Shown: piece by piece, positions 58,745 to 64,000 of the stretch
How positions within the stretch are numbered: the first letter of the stretch is position 1
How the letters are laid out: every line of letters starts with the position of its first letter
From: Corynebacterium sphenisci DSM 44792
GTDB taxonomy: Bacteria; Actinomycetota; Actinomycetes; Mycobacteriales; Mycobacteriaceae
Assembly: GCF_001941505.1 (NCBI RefSeq)
Contig: NZ_CP009248.1
Location: 124,001 to 188,000, forward strand
DNA length: 64,000 nucleotides
Direction: 5' to 3'
Made by a program: the position numbers and the translations under genes
The notes under the pieces: model-generated
What the model was told of the DNA's origin: nothing
The model's input: the letters and a program-made list of their open reading frames with translations, nothing else
Database searches by the model: none

Positions 58745-59656
58745 ATGGCCATGCCCTCCTCCCCGGCCGACCCCGGCCAGCCGACCGCCGCGGCGGCGCC
58801 GCCGGCGCCGCCGGCGCCGCCGGCCGGCTCGCTCACCCCGCGGCGCCGCCGCCGGCCGGGCGCGCACCCGGCCCTGCACGGCCGGGAGACCCGGCTGGGC
58901 ATGGTGCGCCGGGCCCGGCGGATCAACCGCACCCTCGCCGCGGCCTACCCGGACGCGCACTGCGAACTGGACTTCCGGGATCCCTTCGAGCTGGCGGTGG
59001 CCACCATCCTCTCCGCCCAGTGCACCGACGCCCGGGTGAACATGGTCACCCCGGAGCTGTTCCGCCGCTGGCCCGATGCCGCCGCCCTCGCCGGGGCGGA
59101 GCGCGCCGAACTGGAGCAGGTGATCCGCTCCACCGGGTTCTACCGGGCCAAGGCGAACAACCTGCTCGGCTTCGCCCGCGGGGTGGTCGAGGACCACGGG
59201 GGGGAGGTGCCCGGCCGGCTGGAGGACCTGGTGGCCCTGCCCGGGGTGGGCCGCAAGACCGCGAACGTGGTGCTCGGCAACGCCTTCGGGGTGCCCGGGC
59301 TGACCGTGGACACCCACTTCGGCCGGCTGGTGCGCCGGCTGGGCCTGACCGAGCAGGAGGACCCGGTGCGGGTGGAGCGGGAGCTGATGGACATCATCGA
59401 GCGCCCCGAATGGACCTGGTTCTCGCACCGGCTGATCTTCCACGGCCGCCGGGTGTGCCATTCCCGCCGCGCGGCCTGCGGGGCCTGCTTCCTCGCCGGG
59501 GACTGCCCCGCCTTCGGGCTCGCCGGCCCGGAGGACCCGGAGGTCGCCGCGACACTGGTGAAATCCGCCGACCGGGCGCATCTGCTGGCCATGGCCGGCC
59601 TCGGCGAGGAGCCGGATGGGCCGGGGCACCCGGCCGCCGGGGAGGGGGCCCCATGA
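58745..59656 (+). CDS. nth: Endonuclease III
   Basis: A DNA glycosylase/AP lyase for oxidised pyrimidines. Of 303 residues, the first about 45 are a Pro/Arg-rich extension, and the catalytic core follows. The helix-hairpin-helix [14 protein letters not shown] holds catalytic K171. The active Asp is D189 in VDTHFGRL. A [4Fe-4S] cluster is bound by C238, C245, C248 and C254 in the usual C-x6-C-x2-C-x5-C spacing. Starts at ATG 58745 or 58751 are both possible. It is divergent from glxR and overlaps the next gene by ATGA, beginning a four-gene operon to marP. Confidence 0.93.
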   Translation: MAMPSSPADPGQPTAAAAPPAPPAPPAGSLTPRRRRRPGAHPALHGRETRLGMVRRARRINRTLAAAYPDAHCELDFRDPFELAVATILSAQCTDARVNMVTPELFRRWPDAAALAGAERAELEQVIRSTGFYRAKANNLLGFARGVVEDHGGEVPGRLEDLVALPGVGRKTANVVLGNAFGVPGLTVDTHFGRLVRRLGLTEQEDPVRVERELMDIIERPEWTWFSHRLIFHGRRVCHSRRAACGACFLAGDCPAFGLAGPEDPEVAATLVKSADRAHLLAMAGLGEEPDGPGHPAAGEGAP

Positions 59657-60273
59657 GCGCCGACCGGGGCCCCGGCCGGGGCTGGCTCATCGCCGCCGCC
59701 GCGGTGGCGGTGCTCGGCACCATCGCGCTGATCTGGTTCGCCGTGGGCCGCACCGTGGTGCCCCCGGCCGAGCAGTCGGCCCCGCCGCCGGCGCAGCCGG
59801 TGGCCGAACGCCCGGACTGCCCCGCCCCGGACCCCGGCGCCGCCGCCCCGGCGGGGGCGGCCCTGGCCGGGGTGCGGCTGCCCTGCCTGGGCGCCGACCA
59901 GGGCGGGATCGACCTCGGCGCGGCCCTGGCCGGGGCGCCCGCGGTGCTGAACTTCTGGTCCCCCTCCTGCGCGCCCTGCCGGGAGGAGCTGCCGGTGTTC
60001 GACGCCTACGCCCGGGCGCATCCGGAGGTGACCGTGGTCGGGGTGCACCAGGCGGTCTCCGCCGCCCGCGGCGCCGCCCTGCTCCGCGACGCCGGGATCG
60101 CGCTGCCCTCCTACCACGACGGCGCCGACGTGGCCGGGCCCGCGCTCGGCCTGCCCCGGGTGCAGCCGGTGACCGTGGTGCTCGACGCCGACGGCGCGGT
60201 GCGCGCGGTGCTGCCCCGGGTCTTCGCCGACCCCGGCGAACTGGCGGCCGCGGTGGCGGGGGCCCTGGGATGA
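59653..60273 (+). CDS. Membrane-anchored TlpA/ResA-like thioredoxin
   Basis: A 206-residue exported thiol-disulfide protein. An uncleaved N-terminal helix (about 11-32) is followed by a Pro-rich spacer and a thioredoxin domain with the redox pair C106-x-x-C109 in [26 protein letters not shown] contains the cis-Pro loop. It probably reduces or isomerises disulfides of envelope or cytochrome c proteins. Two further cysteines, C56 and C78, lie before the domain. The start overlaps nth and the stop overlaps the Nudix gene, each by four bases. Confidence 0.88.
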   Translation: MSADRGPGRGWLIAAAAVAVLGTIALIWFAVGRTVVPPAEQSAPPPAQPVAERPDCPAPDPGAAAPAGAALAGVRLPCLGADQGGIDLGAALAGAPAVLNFWSPSCAPCREELPVFDAYARAHPEVTVVGVHQAVSAARGAALLRDAGIALPSYHDGADVAGPALGLPRVQPVTVVLDADGAVRAVLPRVFADPGELAAAVAGALG

Positions 60274-60971
60274 GCGCCCCGCGCTGGCTGGCGCCGCTCA
60301 TCGACGCCCCCGGCGGGGACCCGGCGCAGCTGCGCCGGGACTCCTCCACCCTGCCCGGGCGCATCGCCAACCCCCGGGAATCGGCGGTGCTGGTGCTCCT
60401 CGGCGGGGACCCGGACGCGGCCACCCGGCCCGCGGACGCCTCCGTGGTGCTCACCCACCGCTCCCCGCGGCTGCGCCGGCACGCCGGGCAGATGGCCTTC
60501 CCCGGCGGCAAGGCCGACCCCGGCGACGAGGGCCCGGTGCACACCGCGCTGCGCGAGGCCGCCGAGGAGACCGGGCTGGACCCCTCCGGGGTGGACCCGC
60601 TGCGGGTGCTCGACCGGATCGGGATCCGGCGCACCGGTTTCGCGGTGCGCCCGGTGCTGGCCTACTGGCGCGTCCCCGGCCCGCTGCGCGCGGTGGACCC
60701 CGCGGAGACCGACGAGGTGCTCACCGTCGCCGTGGACGAGCTGGTCGAGCCCGCCAACCGGCTGCGGGTCGGCTTCGCCGGCTGGTCCGGGCCGGCCTTC
60801 CGGGTCGGCGACTACGTGGTGTGGGGCTTCACCGCCGGGGTGCTCGCGCATCTGCTCGACCACGCCGGCTGGGCCCGTCCGTGGGATGATGGCCCGGTGC
60901 ACGATCTGCGCCGCACCCTGGCGGCCTCCGCCAACCGGGAGTCCTTCGGCCTGGGGGGCCGGCTGCGATGA
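60270..60971 (+). CDS. Nudix hydrolase, CoA pyrophosphatase-like
   Basis: A 233-residue Nudix enzyme. The box GGKADPGDEGPVHTALREAAEETGL fits G-x5-E-x7-R-E-x-x-E-E-x-G with a two-residue length difference. The preceding MAFPGG and LTHRSPRLRRHAGQ segment match the CoA-diphosphatase subgroup (UPF0035). Likely substrate CoA or related nucleoside diphosphates; inference only. ATG 60270 and TGA 60969-60971 overlap both neighbours by four bases. Confidence 0.9.
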   Translation: MSAPRWLAPLIDAPGGDPAQLRRDSSTLPGRIANPRESAVLVLLGGDPDAATRPADASVVLTHRSPRLRRHAGQMAFPGGKADPGDEGPVHTALREAAEETGLDPSGVDPLRVLDRIGIRRTGFAVRPVLAYWRVPGPLRAVDPAETDEVLTVAVDELVEPANRLRVGFAGWSGPAFRVGDYVVWGFTAGVLAHLLDHAGWARPWDDGPVHDLRRTLAASANRESFGLGGRLR

Positions 60972-62161
60972 GCCCCGCGCTGTTGCTCGATCTCGCCCTG
61001 GGGCTCATCGCCCTCGCCGCGATGGCGGTGGGCTGGCGGCAGGGGGCGGTGGCCTCCGCGCTGTCCATCGTCGGCGTGGTCGCCGGCGGGGTGGTCGGCT
61101 TCGCCCTCGCCCCGGAGGCGATGGATCTCGCCGAACGCCAGGCGCTCAAGCTCACCGTGGGCCTGGCCCTCATCGTGCTCATGGTGGTGCTCGGCAACGC
61201 GGTGGGCTCCGTGGCCGGCCAATCCGCGCGCAACGCGATCCGCTCCCCGGTGGCGGTGGGCCTGGACTCCGGCTTCGGCGCCGTGCTGCAGGCGGTCACC
61301 GCCCTGCTGGTGGCCTGGATGATCGCCATCCCGATGGCCGCCACGGTGCCCGGGGCGGTGGGCGACGCGATCCGCGGCTCCCGGGTGCTCGGCGCCGTCG
61401 ACGAGGTCGCCCCGGCCCGGCTCACCGAGGTGCCCGCGCTGCTGGTGCGCCGCCTCGACGTGGCCGGGATGCGCCCGGCGGTGGTGCCCTTCCAGGACCC
61501 GGAGCCGGCCTCCGCCGGGCCCGCGGACCCGGCGGCGGTGGACCCGGCGGTGGTGGACCTGGTGCGGCATTCGGTGGTGCGGGTGCTCGGCGAGGCCCCC
61601 CAGTGCAGCCGGCTGCTGCAGGGCACCGGTTTCGTCGCCGCCCCCGGGCTGGTGGTCACCAACGCCCATGTCGTCGCCGGGGTGGACACGGTGCGCCTGG
61701 ACACCGTCGCCGGCACCTACGACGCGGCGGTGGTGCACTTCGACCCGGAGGAGGACGTCGCGGTGCTGCGCTCGACGGACCTGCCGCTGCCCGCGCTGCG
61801 CTGGGCCGCGGAGCCGGTGGGGCCGGGCGCGGACGCGGTGGTGCTCGGCTTCCCCGAATCCGGGCCCTTCACCGCCACCCCGGCCCGGGTGGAGGACCGG
61901 CTGCGGATCCGCGGCCCGGACATCTACTCCGCCGGCCGGATCGAGCGGGAGGCCTACGTGCTGCGCGCCGATGTGCGCCAGGGCAACTCCGGCGGGCCGC
62001 TGCTCGCCCCGGACGGCACCGTGCTCGGCGTGATCTTCGGCGCCGGGATCGGGGTCGCCGAACGCGGCTACGCGCTCACCGCCGCCGAGGCCACCGCCCA
62101 CCTCGGCGCCGCCGGCGGCGCGGTCGACCCGGTGGACACCATGGAGTGCGTGGCGCACTGA
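60968..62161 (+). CDS. marP: Membrane-anchored serine protease MarP
   Basis: A 397-residue acid-resistance protease. The N-terminal colicin V production-like domain has four helices (to about residue 125), and a periplasmic chymotrypsin-like domain follows. The catalytic triad H234 (VVTNAHVVAG), D263 (EEDVAVL) and S341 (GNSGGPLL) is close to the H235/D264/S343 known for M. tuberculosis MarP. C213 and C394 correspond to the redox-sensitive disulfide described there. It should protect the envelope in acid or oxidative stress. It is last of the nth-tlpA-nudix-marP operon. Confidence 0.94.
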   Translation: MSPALLLDLALGLIALAAMAVGWRQGAVASALSIVGVVAGGVVGFALAPEAMDLAERQALKLTVGLALIVLMVVLGNAVGSVAGQSARNAIRSPVAVGLDSGFGAVLQAVTALLVAWMIAIPMAATVPGAVGDAIRGSRVLGAVDEVAPARLTEVPALLVRRLDVAGMRPAVVPFQDPEPASAGPADPAAVDPAVVDLVRHSVVRVLGEAPQCSRLLQGTGFVAAPGLVVTNAHVVAGVDTVRLDTVAGTYDAAVVHFDPEEDVAVLRSTDLPLPALRWAAEPVGPGADAVVLGFPESGPFTATPARVEDRLRIRGPDIYSAGRIEREAYVLRADVRQGNSGGPLLAPDGTVLGVIFGAGIGVAERGYALTAAEATAHLGAAGGAVDPVDTMECVAH

Positions 62162-62242
62162 ACCGCCCCGGCGGGGGAGACTAGGCTGAACCCCGCCCCG
62201 GCGCGGCCCACGCACCGGGGGAGGCGAAGGAGGGCGGAGGCC

Positions 62243-63079
62243 ATGGCCGAGGCGGGACAGCGCGCCGGCACCTTCGGGGGCATCGATCCGGGGCCCCGCG
62301 GGGCGGCCGCCGCCGGGTACTGGGACGCCCGCGCCGAGGGCTTCGCCCGCTCCCAGGACGCCGATGACGGGGTGCTCGTCGGCTGCGTGCTCTCCCGGGT
62401 GGCCCGGCACGCCGATCTCGCCGGGGCCCGGGTGCTCGACGTCGGCGCCGGGGCGGGCCGCTACGGGCTGGCCATGGCGGCGGCCGCGGAGCACGTCACC
62501 CTCACCGACGTCTCCCCGGGGATGCTCGCCGCCGCCGCGGAGCGCGCCGCCGCCCGCGGCCTGGCCAACGTGGACCTGGTGCGGGCGGACTGGGCCGCCG
62601 CGGACCTCGCCGGGCTGGGCTGGGCGGGCGCCTTCGACCTGGTCTTCGCCTCCATGGTGCCGGCGCTGCGCGAGCCCGCCGCCCTGGACAAGCTCGCCGC
62701 CGCCTCCCGGGGCCTGGTCGCGGTCAACCAGATCACCCGCGACGGCGATGACGTCGCCGGGCACATCCGCGACGTGCTGGGCCTCGCCGACCACCCGGAC
62801 CCGCACAACGACCCCGCCTTCGTCTCCGACGTGGTGCGCCACCTCGCCGCCCGCGGGGTGGGCTGCGTGGTGGAGGAGCCGGAGACCATCGTGGAGCGCG
62901 GCTACGCCTTCGAGGACCTGCTGGCCCGCTACGCGGGCCGCTTCGAGGAGGCCGCCCGCCGGGCCGGGACCGGCCTGCGCGAGGTGCTGGAGCCGCTGCG
63001 CAGCCGGCATGGGGAGCTCATCCCGGTGCGCCGGCATACCCGCACCGGGCTCATCATCTTCCGCGGCGAGGCCGGCTGA
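62243..63079 (+). CDS. Class I SAM-dependent methyltransferase
   Basis: A 278-residue methyltransferase with Rossmann-fold motifs: RVLDVGAGAGRYGLAMA (SAM binding), VTLTDVSPGMLAAAAERA and FDLVFASMVPALREPAAL. The C-terminal half has a conserved-looking SRHGELIPVRRHTRTGLIIFR. Substrate unknown. ATG 62243 is preceded by GGAGGGCGGAGGCC, giving a good ribosome site. It stands between marP and the EphE-like gene and is not part of that neighbourhood in mycobacteria as I know it, so it may be a local addition. Confidence 0.85.
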   Translation: MAEAGQRAGTFGGIDPGPRGAAAAGYWDARAEGFARSQDADDGVLVGCVLSRVARHADLAGARVLDVGAGAGRYGLAMAAAAEHVTLTDVSPGMLAAAAERAAARGLANVDLVRADWAAADLAGLGWAGAFDLVFASMVPALREPAALDKLAAASRGLVAVNQITRDGDDVAGHIRDVLGLADHPDPHNDPAFVSDVVRHLAARGVGCVVEEPETIVERGYAFEDLLARYAGRFEEAARRAGTGLREVLEPLRSRHGELIPVRRHTRTGLIIFRGEAG

Positions 63080-63085
63080 GCCCCG

Positions 63086-64000
63086 CTAGCGGGGCCGGCG
63101 GCCGCATTCCGCGGCGAAGGCGAGCAGCTCCGCGGTGACCTCCGCGGGGGCCTCCAGCTGCGGGAAATGGCCCACCCCGGCGAGGATCGCCGGTTCCCGC
63201 ACGACACCGCCGTCATCGGCGGAGACCGCCAGCCGGGCCGCGGCGCGGAGCAGCGCCGGCGGGGCCACCGGGTCCACCGCCCCGCCGAGGATCCGGATCG
63301 GGGGCACCCCGCCGATGGAGCGGGCCACGTGCCCGGCCTCCTGCAGCCGGTGCACCCAGGCCCGCCGGCCCCCGGCGCGCAGGCCCACCAGCCAGGCGAT
63401 GTGCCGGGCGGCGGGGCGGCGGGCGCCCAGCGCCAGACTGGCCCGGTGCAGCCGGAGCGCCTCGGCGAACCCGGGGGAGGAGCGGAAGGCGGGCCCGGCC
63501 AGGGCCAGCGCCGCCGCCGCCGGATCCGCCGCCGCGCCGCGGGGCCGGGGGCCGGGCAGCGCCAGGATCCGGGCCAGGTGCAGCGCCCGGCGGGCGAAGC
63601 GGTGCCGGGGGGCCGCGGCGAGCAGCCGGGTGCCGGACCAGAGCAGCGGGTGCGGGGCGGCGAGGACGGCCACCCCGCGCAGCAGCCCGGGATGCCGGGC
63701 GGCCATGGTCCAGGCGAGCACCCCGCCCAGGCCATGCCCGATGACCAGGGCCCGGTCGTGGCCGAGGGCCCGGATCAGCCCGGCCATGTCATCGGCGGCG
63801 ACGTCGGCGCGGTAGCCGGAGGGGGTGCGGTCGGAGGTGCCCCAGCCGCGCAGCGAGGCGGCGACCGCATGATGGCCGGCGGCGGCGAGGGCGGGCAGCT
63901 GGGCCCGCCAGTCGAACCAGCCGCCGGTGGCGCCGTGCAACAGGAGGATCAGCGGATCGGCGGGATCCCCGCAGTCGGCGACGTGCAGGCGCTGGCCCCG
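63086..64000 (-). CDS. Alpha/beta hydrolase, EphE-like, N-terminus beyond the window
   Basis: 305 codons are visible and the start lies past base 64000. The oxyanion region LILLLHGATGGWFDWRAQLP, the nucleophile elbow VIGHGLGGVLAW and the late His in GVGHFPQLEAP are clear. The nucleophile position holds H-G-L-G rather than H-D-x-G or G-x-S-x-G, so the usual Asp or Ser appears replaced by Gly. Activity is therefore uncertain. By position it corresponds to the epoxide hydrolase EphE gene next to marP in mycobacteria. It is convergent with the methyltransferase, six bases apart. Confidence 0.75.
   Translation of the reverse strand, partial: RGQRLHVADCGDPADPLILLLHGATGGWFDWRAQLPALAAAGHHAVAASLRGWGTSDRTPSGYRADVAADDMAGLIRALGHDRALVIGHGLGGVLAWTMAARHPGLLRGVAVLAAPHPLLWSGTRLLAAAPRHRFARRALHLARILALPGPRPRGAAADPAAAALALAGPAFRSSPGFAEALRLHRASLALGARRPAARHIAWLVGLRAGGRRAWVHRLQEAGHVARSIGGVPPIRILGGAVDPVAPPALLRAAARLAVSADDGGVVREPAILAGVGHFPQLEAPAEVTAELLAFAAECGRRPR

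Overview
The window is about 72% GC or higher, with GTG and TTG starts and tightly overlapping ATGA, GTGA and TTGA junctions. Its gene order is that of a Corynebacterium chromosome: aspT, dnaX, ybaB, recR, gatD/murT, dnaQ-like, leuA, lysC, asd, sigC, katA, mrp operon, ponA, whcA, glxR, nth, marP. The genus call is by recognition of products and neighbourhood. The species was not identified.

Region by region. 1-5.3 kb holds the end of a flavoprotein, AMP nucleosidase, a copper module (chaperone, P1B ATPase, CsoR repressor), a DoxX-like membrane protein, tRNA-Ser(GGA) and the 4.5S SRP RNA. 5.3-10.9 kb holds aspartate aminotransferase, an unknown gene, dnaX, ybaB and recR. 10.9-17.2 kb, on the minus strand, holds a LysE-type exporter, the MurT/GatD lipid II amidation pair, a drug-type ABC exporter and a degenerate DnaQ-like protein. 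17.2-22.6 kb holds leuA with a leucine leader peptide, a DMT transporter, and lysC (with an internal beta-subunit start) followed by asd.

22.6-38.3 kb is the accessory heart of the window. Two complete sortase-assembled pilus clusters lie head to tail in the order major pilin, class C sortase, minor pilin, vWA tip adhesin. A fifth type of gene follows: a related vWA protein that has lost the CnaB stalk and a recognisable LPXTG signal. Both clusters have a -35/-10 promoter with 17-bp spacing, a Crp/GlxR-like palindrome about 250 bp further upstream, and a stable hairpin between pilin and sortase. The island sits between asd and sigC, which I recall as close neighbours in C. glutamicum, so it looks inserted or expanded here. 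Within it are a collagen-like Gly-X-Y tract, a tandemly duplicated signal peptide and several short in-frame tandem repeats.

38.3-49.5 kb holds ECF sigma factor SigC divergent from catalase, an unrecognised 92-residue acidic protein with a strong ribosome binding site, the six-gene Mrp/Mnh Na+/H+ antiporter operon on the minus strand, a heptad-repeat membrane protein and tRNA-Pro(CGG). 49.5-64 kb matches the neighbourhood that is also conserved in mycobacteria: metallophosphoesterase, YqeY, class A penicillin-binding protein with PASTA, WhcA/WhiB4, a pair of Get3/ArsA-like ATPases, DUF4177, RidA, a metallo-beta-lactamase-fold hydrolase, GlxR, endonuclease III, a TlpA-like thioredoxin, a Nudix hydrolase, MarP, a methyltransferase and an EphE-like alpha/beta hydrolase that runs off the window.

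Working together: aspT, lysC, asd and leuA are amino-acid biosynthesis. MurT/GatD and PonA are cell-wall synthesis. MarP, WhcA, TlpA, KatA and SigC are envelope, redox and acid stress. GlxR, encoded at 58 kb, is a plausible regulator of the two pilus clusters and of whcA, because Crp-like boxes lie upstream of all three. All function calls are from reading the sequence and family knowledge; no database search was run.
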